Of a stretch of 64,000 bases of DNA, positions 25,208 through 33,244 are shown in pieces. The stretch lies in NCBI GenBank assembly GCA_937872225.1, contig CALMRZ010000049.1, positions 1-64,000 of the forward strand. The letters run 5' to 3'. The translations under genes were made by a program, and so were the position numbers. Position 1 is the stretch's first letter, and every line of letters starts with the position of its first letter. Below the pieces are notes generated by a model, which ran no database searches, was not told the origin of the DNA, and worked only from the letters and a program-made list of their open reading frames with translations. The DNA comes from an uncultured Spirochaetota bacterium (GTDB lineage Bacteria; Spirochaetota; UBA4802; UBA5550).

Positions 25208-25749
25208 ACGAAAAGCTCCTCATCCTAAAAGTATTTTTATCCGCAGTACACTCAAGTCATAGTCAATGCTTGCTAATAATGCACCCGAGCGAGCTGCCGT
25301 GTCCGTTTCAACAACGATTTAACCGCCTGGATCGAATTCTGCAGCGGAGACTTCACAATAGCTTTTTCAGGCCCACCTACAACCTATCATATCTATTGGC
25401 CGCAGGTCAACTCCCGATAATTGCTAATTCCATATAACAAAATTTGGTGATTGTCTGCTGTTTCAAGATTATTCCCGGATGGGGGAGTGTTTGAAATAGG
25501 CGCCTCCTGGATAATTTGACCCGTTGGCCCCAGATATACCCGGGTGTGAATAATTCTATACCCGGCGATTATTTTTCCACCACTTTTTACCTGAGCCGCT
25601 GATTAATGGTGAAAATACTCCACTCAATAAGGCTTTCCTTGACTGGTGCGGGAAAAAAAGTGTTTTACCCTGAACAAAGGAGCTTGTATTGATTATTCGG
25701 TTTTACACATGCAAGGATTGACATGGCGGGACTGAGGCCCGCCATGCCG
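25208..25749. other. intergenic region upstream of the hydrogenase operon
   Basis: About 540 bases between the hydrogenase operon start and the end of the NarL-type regulator gene, both on the minus strand. It must contain the operon promoter, but I see no clear sigma-54 or sigma-70 pair. The only distinct structure is the direct repeat at 25535-25565. Confidence 0.5.
25535..25565. promoter_or_regulatory. direct repeat, possible regulator-binding site
   Basis: TATACCCGG occurs at 25535-25543 and again at 25557-25565, 22 bases apart start to start, about two helical turns. Two sites on the same face of DNA suit a dimeric activator. Function is inferred only. Confidence 0.35.
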
Positions 25750-26421
25750 CTACTTGTTCTGCATGATGACCCACTGGATGGCGTACTTGGAAAGGTCGGA
25801 GGAATTCTTGAGCTTCAGCTTCTCTTTGATGTTCTTTTTGTGACTTTCAACGGTATAGATGCTGAGATTCAGCTTTTTCGCCATTTCCTTGGTGCTGAAG
25901 CCGTTGCCGATGAGCTGGAATATCTCGAATTCCCGGTTGCTCAGGTTCTCAACGGAAATGCCGATGGTGTCCGCCGACCCGCGGACCAGCTTGTCGATTA
26001 TCTTTTTCGATATGTTCTCGCTTAAATAGAGCTCGTCATTGATGATGGTCCGGATGGCATTGATGATGTTTTTCGAGGCAACCTCTTTCATGATGTAGCC
26101 CCGGGCGCCCGCCCGGATGGCCCGCTCGGCGTAAAGGGACTCGTCGTGCATGGTCAGCACCAGGGCCTTGATGTCGGGGAACCGCTCGTTGATCGACTTG
26201 ACCAGCTCGATGCCGCTCACGTTACCCGCCAGGGTGATGTCCACGATGGCAATGTCCGGCTTGTCGCGGTTGATCATGTCTATGGCCTCGTTGGCGCTCG
26301 AGGCCTCGCCGGTGACCTTCAGGTCCTCTTCCAGCTCTATGACCTGCTTGATGCCCTGCCGGAGCAGCGGATGATCATCGACAATCAGGATTTTCTTGTG
26401 TTCAATCGCTTTTTCTGACAT
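25750..26421 (-). CDS. NarL/LuxR-family response regulator
   Basis: A protein of about 223 residues with an N-terminal receiver (ILIVDDHPLLRQ, Asp in DIAIVDITLAG, Lys in GYIMKEV) and a C-terminal LuxR-type helix-turn-helix (LSNREFEIFQLIGNGFSTKEMAKKL, STVE-like segment IYTVESHKKNIKEKL). It should bind DNA when phosphorylated, probably by the PAS kinase encoded at 28702-31341, whose HisKA_3 type pairs with NarL regulators. The ATG at 26421 is the conventional start; a GTG at 26463 is possible. Neither has a strong ribosome site. Confidence 0.86.
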   Translation of the reverse strand: MSEKAIEHKKILIVDDHPLLRQGIKQVIELEEDLKVTGEASSANEAIDMINRDKPDIAIVDITLAGNVSGIELVKSINERFPDIKALVLTMHDESLYAERAIRAGARGYIMKEVASKNIINAIRTIINDELYLSENISKKIIDKLVRGSADTIGISVENLSNREFEIFQLIGNGFSTKEMAKKLNLSIYTVESHKKNIKEKLKLKNSSDLSKYAIQWVIMQNK

Positions 26422-26876
26422 ATTCGGTACTGCGTTTTTGTCTGAAACTGTCTGGTGCTGCACTGAATGGACCGCCCGATACCCATGATCCCCGGGCCAC
26501 CGCCTGTGACCCTAACCGAAAATATGCATTACATATCTTCATGGGTATAATACTACCGGGCTTCCGTAAAGTCAATCCCAAGTTTTTGCTATTTTTATTC
26601 CATTATTCCAAGGTTATGGTTACCGGCAGCGGTGTCATTTTATACAATGGGACATGGCGCGGGCAAATCCAGCGCAACCGGACACGCCGCCTTAATTTTC
26701 GGCGAGAACGGCCCCCGAAGCGGGGTGTAACGGCTGAAGCCGGACGTACCCGGCCGCCTGATAAGCTACAGGGCGCGGATGAAAACCTCGCCCATTTCGA
26801 ATTCCCTGAGATCACGTTGTTTAAAGGCGGGGCCACGCGACCCCGGCTTCAAGCATGCTACACTAGTCGCGGAACG
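26422..26876. other. intergenic region
   Basis: About 450 bases between the acyl-CoA synthetase stop and the NarL regulator start. It includes a GC-rich part (26640-26870) with a hairpin repeat. No reading frame looks like a protein. Confidence 0.45.
26826..26847. repeat. second copy of the GGCGGGG-CACG-CCCC hairpin
   Basis: This stretch reads GGCGGGGCCACGCGACCCCGG and closely resembles 5904-5926 (GGCGGGGTCACGTAACCCCGC), including the following TTCA. Both lie just downstream of minus-strand genes or between gene ends, suggesting a short dispersed repeat that may act as a 3' hairpin. Confidence 0.5.
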
Positions 26877-28439
26877 CTACTTCATCCTGAATTCCCTGCT
26901 TATCTCCTCGTAGAGGTCGAGCTTCTTCACCTTGCCGACAGGCGTCAGCGGCAGATTGTTCCGGAAGATGATGTCTTCCGGTATTTTATACCGGGCGAGC
27001 TTGTCGGAGAGGAAGGCCTTGATCTCGTCGGGGGTGATGGCCGCGCCCGGCTTGGGTATGATATAGGCGCGCCCCACCTCGCCCATGACCGGGTCGGGCC
27101 GCCCCACCACGGCGGACATCATCACGTTGGGATGCCGGGCGATGGCCTCCTCCACCTCGGGCGGATACACGTTCTCGCCGCCGCGGATGTACATCTCCTT
27201 TTTCCTGCCGCTCAGGACCAGGAACCCGGCCTCGTCGATCATCCCCATGTCGCCGGTGCGGAAGTACCCCCGTTCGTCAAAGGCCTTTTTATTTTCATCC
27301 GGCCGGTTCCAGTATCCCTTCATGACCGTGTCGCCCGCCACCGCAATCTCACCTATGCTATTGGGCGGCAGGATGTTGTTCTTCTCGTCCATGACGGCGA
27401 TGGTGGTCCCCTCCATGGGCCTGCCCACGCTGTTGCGGACCCTGTCTTCGCCGTCCTCGGGCCGCGTGAAGGTAATGGCGCCGCTTGACTCGGTGAGACC
27501 GTAGGCGTTGCGCGGCAGAACCCCCATGCGGTCCCTGATCTTAGCGATAAGGTCCGCCGGGCACGACTGCCCGGAGACAAGGGCTATTTTCACTGAGCCG
27601 AGATTGTATTTTCCCACGTTGGGATTGAGGAGCTCGATGGCGTACTGCGCCGGGACCTGGCCGATGATGGCGATTTTTTCCCGCTCGATCACCTTCAGCG
27701 TCTCCTCCGGCACGAAGGCGTCCATCAGGACGAGCTTGTTCCCGAGGAAGAGGCAGCACATCAGGGCCATGACCGCGCCCCCGACGTGGTTCATGGGCAC
27801 GTTGAGGAGCAGGGAGTCGCCCTGTTCCGCCCCCGACGAGGAGAGCATCCCCCGGGCGTAGGCTACCAGGTTGCCGTGGGTGAGCATCGCCGCCTTGGGG
27901 ACCCCCGTGGTCCCCGATGTGTAGAGGAGCAGCACCGTGTCGTCGGGTGTAACCGCGGCGGCAGCCTTCCTGAGGGAATGGTCGGGTTCCCGCAACAGGT
28001 GAACGTAGGGGACCATGTCGTTCCCCGCGGGGCCCCCGTCAAGGAGCACCACATGCTTCAGGCAGGGAACCTCCTGCCGTATCTGGTCGAGGTTCCCGAT
28101 GAAATCCATGCCGGAAAAGCCCGGCATGGTGCAGAGGAGCGATATGCCGGCGTCGTTGATGACGAACCTGATCTCCGGGGGGGTGAAGCGCCAGCTCACG
28201 GGCACCGCGATGGCGCCGATCTTCGCCGCCGCAAGGTATATGAAGAGGAACTCGGGCCTGCTGGAAAGATATATTCCGATCCGGTCCCCCTTGGCGACCC
28301 CCATTTTCAGGAGTCCCGCGGCTATGCGGTCGGTTTCGCGGTTAAAGGTGCCGTAGTTCAGCCTGACTTCCCTGAAGACAATGGCCTCAGCGGCGGGATT
28401 CTCCTTCGCGTGTTTCGTCAATAGATCGCCCAGGACCAT
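26877..28439 (-). CDS. AMP-forming acyl-CoA synthetase / ligase
   Basis: A 520-residue ANL-superfamily enzyme that activates a carboxylic acid with ATP to an acyl-adenylate and then acyl-CoA. The A3 motif is YTSGTTGVPKAAMLTHGN, A5 is NAYGLTESSG, and the A7-A8 region is YFRTGDMG with SGRKKEMYIRGGENVYP. The C-terminal A10 Lys lies in LTPVGKVKKLDL. The ATG at 28439 follows AAGGGGGA. It lies between a NarL regulator and a sensor kinase on the same strand, perhaps one regulon. The acid is not predictable; medium or long-chain or aromatic acids are possible. Confidence 0.88.
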   Translation of the reverse strand: MVLGDLLTKHAKENPAAEAIVFREVRLNYGTFNRETDRIAAGLLKMGVAKGDRIGIYLSSRPEFLFIYLAAAKIGAIAVPVSWRFTPPEIRFVINDAGISLLCTMPGFSGMDFIGNLDQIRQEVPCLKHVVLLDGGPAGNDMVPYVHLLREPDHSLRKAAAAVTPDDTVLLLYTSGTTGVPKAAMLTHGNLVAYARGMLSSSGAEQGDSLLLNVPMNHVGGAVMALMCCLFLGNKLVLMDAFVPEETLKVIEREKIAIIGQVPAQYAIELLNPNVGKYNLGSVKIALVSGQSCPADLIAKIRDRMGVLPRNAYGLTESSGAITFTRPEDGEDRVRNSVGRPMEGTTIAVMDEKNNILPPNSIGEIAVAGDTVMKGYWNRPDENKKAFDERGYFRTGDMGMIDEAGFLVLSGRKKEMYIRGGENVYPPEVEEAIARHPNVMMSAVVGRPDPVMGEVGRAYIIPKPGAAITPDEIKAFLSDKLARYKIPEDIIFRNNLPLTPVGKVKKLDLYEEISREFRMK

Positions 28440-28701
28440 GGCCGTCCCCCTTGCCCACACCTCGCGTCCCGGCCGGCCGCGGTCACCCGGGCGCGGATGC
28501 ACCGGTGCCGGCACTGTCCGTATTGACGAATAAACCATCGCCGGTACAGAATCAATCATTTTTTGATTTCATGGTGACCATAAACGGAAGATACTATTGG
28601 TTTTTTGACAAACGGCACGGGGGCCGTCAACGCGAGGCGGACAAGGGGACAGCTCCATGCCGCCACGTACCATTAATCGTGAGGCCGCTGCCCCTGGCGG
28701 C

Positions 28702-31341
28702 TCACTGCTTCATCTGGACGCGCACCTCGAAGCCTCCGCCCTCGCGGTTGCCCGCCTGGAACTCGGCGCCGATGATTCCCGCGCGGTACCGCATGATGCG
28801 CAGCCCGAGGCCGGTGTTCTTCTTCTCCTGGGCGCCGACGCCGTCGTCCTGGATCACGATCCTGAGGAACTCGCTGTTGGCGACCAGGTGGATGTGGATG
28901 CTCGCCGCCCTGCCGTGCTTGATGGAGTTGGTGACCGCCTCGCGGGCGATGTAAAAGAGGTGGGTCGCGGCCTGGTTGTCGCTGACGAAGAAATTCCCGT
29001 CCTGGTAGATCTTGCACGACACGTGGAAAATCTTCTCCGTCGAGGAGGCCATCTCGTCCAGGGCGGACCTGAGTCCGTTCTTTTCCATCTCGACGGGGCT
29101 CAGCATCCGCGACAGGCTCCGCGTCTGCACGATGGCGTCCCGGATCATGGACTCGATGTTTTCGATGTCCGGGATGCCGACCTTGAAGCGCTCCGCGGTC
29201 TTCTCCTTGAGGGCCTCGATGAGGAAGGTGACCGCCGTCAGGTTCTGTCCCAGGCCGTCATGGAGGTCCTGGCCGATGCGCTGGCGCTCGATCTCGGCGA
29301 TGCGCATGATGCCGTTTTGAAGGCTCCGCATCTCGGTTATATTGGTGAAGTTCTCGATCACGCCGATGACGTTCCCGTCCTTCGAAAAATAGGGGGACGC
29401 GTGGACGATGAACACGGCCTCGTCCTCGTTGACGGCGGTCCGCAGCTCGTACTCGACATAGCGCTCGCCGGCAAGGATCCGCTTCATGAGCACCCGGTCG
29501 GCCTGGATGATCTCCCGGTCCCAGTCCGCCTGGCCGCTCCGGGCGAAGTGGCGCGAATCCAGGTCGAACATCTCCATGAAGCGGCGGTTCAGGTGGAGGA
29601 TGGCATAGTTCCGGTCGATAACGCGCATCCCCACCGGGGTGGAATTGAAAATCTGCTCGAGTTCCGTGTAGGCCCTGATCTTTTCGTCCTCGGCCCTCTT
29701 GCGCTCGGTGACGTCCTGGAGGGTCTCGATGGCGCCGCTGATGTTCCCCTCCGCGTCGCGGAGGAGCGCGGCGGTGAAGGAGAGCCACTTGCCCCGCGAA
29801 CCCAGGGCCGCGAAGAACCTCTCGCCCTCGGCGGCCTCCTCCAGCACCGGGGACTTGCGGTATTCGCCCCCGTACTGACCGGCCGTTTCCGGCTCCAGGA
29901 CCGTGCTGATGATGATGTCCGCCAGGGTCGGGCGCTCCCCTCGGTAGAAGGGCTCCCACTGCCGCCGCGTGCCGATCATGTCGTCGGAGGAGTAGCCGGT
30001 GAGGATCTCGCAGGCCCTGTTCCAGTGGGTTATGCGGTGCTCCTCGTCGATGACGAAGGTGGGGATGGGGCTCCCCTCGACGATCTGCGACAGGAGCCGC
30101 CGGCTCCTCCGGAGCGCCATCTCGGCGCTCTTACGCTCGGTGATGTCGTTGAGAAAGCCTTCCGCCCCGACGATCTCGCCGCGGTGATACAGCGGCTGGC
30201 TGTAATAGGTCTGGTACACCATCATGCCGTCCTTGCGGCGCATGCCGAACTCGCCCCGGACCGTCTCGCCCGCCAGCACCCTGCCGATCTGGTCCTCGGT
30301 CTGTTTTCTTCCCTCCCCCGACTGGGTTATGGAAAAATGCCTTCCGATGACGTCGTCGCGGGAAAGGCCGAACATCCGCTCCCACTCCGTGTTGATGTAT
30401 TCAAAAAGCCCGCGCAGGTCGACGCGGTAATACCCGAAGGGGGCGTTCTCGATGATGGAGCGGAAGCGCTCCTCGCTCTCCTTCAGCTCCTCCAGGGTGA
30501 CCTCGTGCTCGCCCCGGAGTTCGATGCCGCTCAGGGCGTATTCGATATCGTCGGCGATCTCCTCAAAGAGGACCTGCTCGTCGCGGTCCGTGATCAGGTC
30601 CTCCGGGACCGAAACCGAAAGGATGCCCCGGAGGCGGCCGCTGGGGTTGACGCGGATGGTCATCTTCCCCTGGTCTGCGTGCAGTGACGACAGGGGACAC
30701 CCGGCGCAGTCGATGGACGGGTCCTTGGTGACGATAACGCCCCGCTGGTACACCGACCGATGGGCGCACAGGGGCATGGTGCCGTTGACGAGCATGTCAG
30801 CCATGGGATGGAATTTTTCCGCCAGGCCCGCTTCGGCCGCCCAGAGGAGGCGGGAATTCTCGTCCACCAGGGCTATCCAGGCGTAATTATAACTGCGGTT
30901 CTTGATAAGGTTGTCGCAGATCCCCTTGAGAAGCCGGTACAGGTCCTTCTCCTTGGTAATGAGATGGTTGATGTCGCGGATCGACCGGAGCACCAGGTTG
31001 AAATGCCTCATGCGCTCACGGGCCCTGGTGATGCGCTCGCTCAAAATGGCAACCACCACGGATATGATGATAAACATGAGGGCCCTGATATAATCGTCGA
31101 CCGTTGACAGTTCAGGCTTCAGGATCAGGTGGGCCGCAATAAGCGACATGGAAAGGACGACCGCAACAAATATCCCCCTCCTTCCCCACCAGAGGGAGGC
31201 AATGATGATCGGGATATAGAAAAAATGGGAAAAAACGGTGCCGGTCTGGAGTATGCCGTAGAAAACAATGATTGAGGAAAGGCACATCAGAGTCAGGATG
31301 GTGACAATTGCCATTTTATAACGATCCAGAATCCTTCCCAT
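28702..31341 (-). CDS. multi-PAS sensor histidine kinase (HisKA_3 type)
   Basis: An 879-residue kinase. Residues about 8-105 contain about four membrane helices; residues about 120-265 look like a GAF domain with an extra Cys pair (SIDCAGCPLSS). Three PAS domains follow at about 285-405, 410-545 and 550-665. The dimerisation/phospho-acceptor motif is ERQRIGQDLHDGLGQNL, a HisKA_3 signature, and the C-terminal HATPase ends with DDGVGAQEKKNTGLGLRIMRYRA. It should phosphorylate the NarL-type regulator at 25750. The Cys in the GAF domain could hold a cofactor or sense redox state, which is inference. Confidence 0.87.
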   Translation of the reverse strand: MGRILDRYKMAIVTILTLMCLSSIIVFYGILQTGTVFSHFFYIPIIIASLWWGRRGIFVAVVLSMSLIAAHLILKPELSTVDDYIRALMFIIISVVVAILSERITRARERMRHFNLVLRSIRDINHLITKEKDLYRLLKGICDNLIKNRSYNYAWIALVDENSRLLWAAEAGLAEKFHPMADMLVNGTMPLCAHRSVYQRGVIVTKDPSIDCAGCPLSSLHADQGKMTIRVNPSGRLRGILSVSVPEDLITDRDEQVLFEEIADDIEYALSGIELRGEHEVTLEELKESEERFRSIIENAPFGYYRVDLRGLFEYINTEWERMFGLSRDDVIGRHFSITQSGEGRKQTEDQIGRVLAGETVRGEFGMRRKDGMMVYQTYYSQPLYHRGEIVGAEGFLNDITERKSAEMALRRSRRLLSQIVEGSPIPTFVIDEEHRITHWNRACEILTGYSSDDMIGTRRQWEPFYRGERPTLADIIISTVLEPETAGQYGGEYRKSPVLEEAAEGERFFAALGSRGKWLSFTAALLRDAEGNISGAIETLQDVTERKRAEDEKIRAYTELEQIFNSTPVGMRVIDRNYAILHLNRRFMEMFDLDSRHFARSGQADWDREIIQADRVLMKRILAGERYVEYELRTAVNEDEAVFIVHASPYFSKDGNVIGVIENFTNITEMRSLQNGIMRIAEIERQRIGQDLHDGLGQNLTAVTFLIEALKEKTAERFKVGIPDIENIESMIRDAIVQTRSLSRMLSPVEMEKNGLRSALDEMASSTEKIFHVSCKIYQDGNFFVSDNQAATHLFYIAREAVTNSIKHGRAASIHIHLVANSEFLRIVIQDDGVGAQEKKNTGLGLRIMRYRAGIIGAEFQAGNREGGGFEVRVQMKQ

Positions 31342-32255
31342 CAGTCCGGCACTCCTGATCTAAACAAAAATCTCAATGTGGCTACTATTTATCAGGGAAG
31401 GAATACGTCAAGATATAAACTTTTCTGCAAACGGTATAAAAAAAGAAAGCTCTGTTTGGAGACCGCACCATCATGGTAAACACGCCCCCCGCAGGGGATC
31501 GTGGGATTTTCACCGTTTGCCCCCATAAAAAATGGTCCGCTCCCTGCCGATTGGAGGCGCGGCCTGGGGCGGACCGATCACACATGCAGAACCTATTAAG
31601 GAAGGATGTCAGTTATGCTCTTCGCCGCCGGCTCTCACATGGCAACGATAACTCCTTTTCTACTTTAAAATATCGCTCTATCTTATAGCCATCTTATGCC
31701 GCCGGGCATAAGACCGATACGGGCTGGGAGACTCCATTCACATAGGGGGGAAAGAGGCGTCCGTCATCCCCCAGCCCGGGTCTTTTCAATTTTAACAGCA
31801 ACCGCCCTGGGGCCTTCAAAATGAACAGATCCGCCAAAGCGTTTAATCAAAATAAACGTTTCCTTTTTAATGTATGCAATTGATGTCAGAAACAGTATCA
31901 TCATCATCTCTCGTTACCTATTCAATAAACATAATTAATTTCCAACGGTCAATCACCGATACGGACTAAAACATAATAACAAAAAGCAGGGTTGCCGGGT
32001 ATCACGGTTTCAATGGCGAGGGTAACAGGATAACCATTCTTCCGGCGGTCAGTAAGACAAATTGTACTCCCCTGTCCACCCGACGGGGCACAAACAATTG
32101 CCCTTGATTTTTATAAATTTTTTAGGTACAAATTAGTTCCCGTCTTCTATTTTGATTATTATCCTTAACGCCCCTATAGGGGATGGGGAAACCAAAAAAC
32201 AAAAAAATGTTACCTGACTGTAACATGAAATATTAGTGCCGCTAAATATTTGTCC
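31342..32255. other. long intergenic region (about 910 bases)
   Basis: No convincing protein-coding frame. The first half contains a GC-rich segment with GTCCGC/GCGGAC complementarity (31535-31575) and the double hairpin listed at 31692-31782. The second half is AT-rich and leads to the promoter at 32256. A small 71-residue frame at 31473-31688 has no ribosome site and looks spurious. Confidence 0.5.
31692..31782. other. two adjacent perfect hairpins, possible structured RNA
   Basis: TCTTATGCC (31692-31700) pairs with GGCATAAGA (31705-31713) around a GCCG loop. Then CGGGCTGGG (31720-31728) pairs with CCCAGCCCG (31770-31778), enclosing a 41-base segment with its own GGGGG/CCCCC pairing. GACC at 31712-31715 can extend the second stem by pairing with GGTC at 31779-31782, but only by opening the base of the first, so the two could be alternative structures. 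TCTTTT follows. I do not recognise a known riboswitch class. Confidence 0.4.
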
Positions 32256-32282
32256 TTGACAGCATTTTTCTTCATTTATAAT
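32256..32282 (+). promoter_or_regulatory. promoter of nfnAB, apparently leaderless
   Basis: TTGACA (32256-32261) and TATAAT (32277-32282) are exact consensus boxes with a 15-base spacer. A start seven or eight bases later falls at 32289-32290, next to the ATG at 32291. There is no Shine-Dalgarno sequence in front of that ATG, so the message would be leaderless or nearly so. Confidence 0.6.
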
Positions 32283-32290
32283 CAAAAACC

Positions 32291-33127
32291 ATGAATACAA
32301 TACTGGAAAAAGAATTTCTCTCTCCCCAGGTCTTCCGCATGAAAGTGGAAGCGCCGGAAATAGCGAAAAAACGCAAAGCGGGGCAGTTCATCATCCTGCG
32401 CGTCAACGAATCCGGGGAGCGGATACCCCTGACCATAGCCGACGCGGACCCTGCCGCCGGGTGGATAGAGCTGGTCGTGCAGGCGGTGGGCGCCACCACG
32501 AAAGCGCTCTCCGAGAAGAAGGCCGGAGATTCCATCATCGACATGGCCGGCCCCCTGGGAAGGCCCACCCACATAGAGAAGCACGGGACCGTGGTCATGG
32601 TGGGCGGCGGCATCGGCATCGCGCCGGCGCACCCCATCGCCCAGGCCATGAAAGCGGCCGGGAACACCGTCATATCCATCCTGGGCGGCCGCTCGAAAGA
32701 ACTCGTGATCATGGAAGACAAGATGCGGGCCGCCAGCGACGAGGTGATCATCACCACCGATGACGGCTCCTACGGCACCAAAGGCCTGGTGACCGACGCC
32801 ATCCAGAAGCTCATCGACGGGGGAAGGAAGATCGACATGGTCATCGCCATCGGCCCGCCCGTCATGATGAAATTCGTGAGCCTCCTCACGAAGAAGTACA
32901 ACATCCCCACCCAGGTGAGCCTGAACACCATCATGATCGACGGGACCGGGATGTGCGGCGGCTGCCGCGTCACCGTGGGGAACGAATCAAAATTCGTCTG
33001 CGTCGACGGCCCGGAGTTCGACGGCCACCTGGTGAATTTCGATGAGATGATCCAGCGGCTGGGCATGTACCGTGATCTGGAGAAGGAATCCCTCGACCAC
33101 GCCTGCAAGATCGGGCTGGACCGGTAG
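32291..33127 (+). CDS. nfnA: ferredoxin-NADP oxidoreductase subunit NfnA (SudB-like)
   Basis: A 278-residue FAD- and NAD-binding protein of the NfnA/SudB family. The flavin and nucleotide regions are MVGGGIGIAPAHPIAQAM and AIGPPVMMKFV, and the C-terminal DGTGMCGGCRV with a later FVCVDGPEFDGH supplies the [2Fe-2S] ligands (one Asp and three Cys in Nfn). With NfnB it forms NADH-dependent reduced ferredoxin:NADP oxidoreductase, which balances NADH, NADPH and ferredoxin by electron bifurcation. In some organisms the same pair is called sulfide dehydrogenase. No ribosome site precedes the ATG. Confidence 0.9.
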   Translation: MNTILEKEFLSPQVFRMKVEAPEIAKKRKAGQFIILRVNESGERIPLTIADADPAAGWIELVVQAVGATTKALSEKKAGDSIIDMAGPLGRPTHIEKHGTVVMVGGGIGIAPAHPIAQAMKAAGNTVISILGGRSKELVIMEDKMRAASDEVIITTDDGSYGTKGLVTDAIQKLIDGGRKIDMVIAIGPPVMMKFVSLLTKKYNIPTQVSLNTIMIDGTGMCGGCRVTVGNESKFVCVDGPEFDGHLVNFDEMIQRLGMYRDLEKESLDHACKIGLDR

Positions 33128-33130
33128 GGA

Positions 33131-33224
33131 CGCCCCCTAAATCCCCCGGAGGGGGACTTTAGCATTACAGTTTTAAAAACATACCTGTTACAACATAAGC
33201 CCCCCTCCGGGGGGTTGGGGGGCC
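33131..33224. repeat. MITE-like element between nfnA and nfnB
   Basis: The left end (33131-33158) and the inverted right end (33196-33224) are imperfect inverted copies, each itself a CCCCC-GGA-GGGGG hairpin. They flank about 37 AT-rich bases. This class of C-rich/G-rich terminal repeat is common between genes in environmental genomes. It has inserted inside the nfn operon, stretching the gap to 117 bases. Confidence 0.7.
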
Positions 33225-33244
33225 AAAGAGGACATGAGTACATT

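Noticed and set aside
26603-26836. 77-residue minus-strand frame between regulator and acyl-CoA synthetase
   Set aside because: Arg/Pro-rich translation of a GC-rich repeat-like region with no start signal.
28657-30687. 676-codon open frame on the plus strand
   Set aside because: It is the antisense shadow of the PAS kinase gene; composition is low-complexity and no domain is visible.
31473-31688. 71-residue frame in the long intergenic region
   Set aside because: No ribosome site, mixed low-information sequence and a GC-rich hairpin inside; not protein-like.
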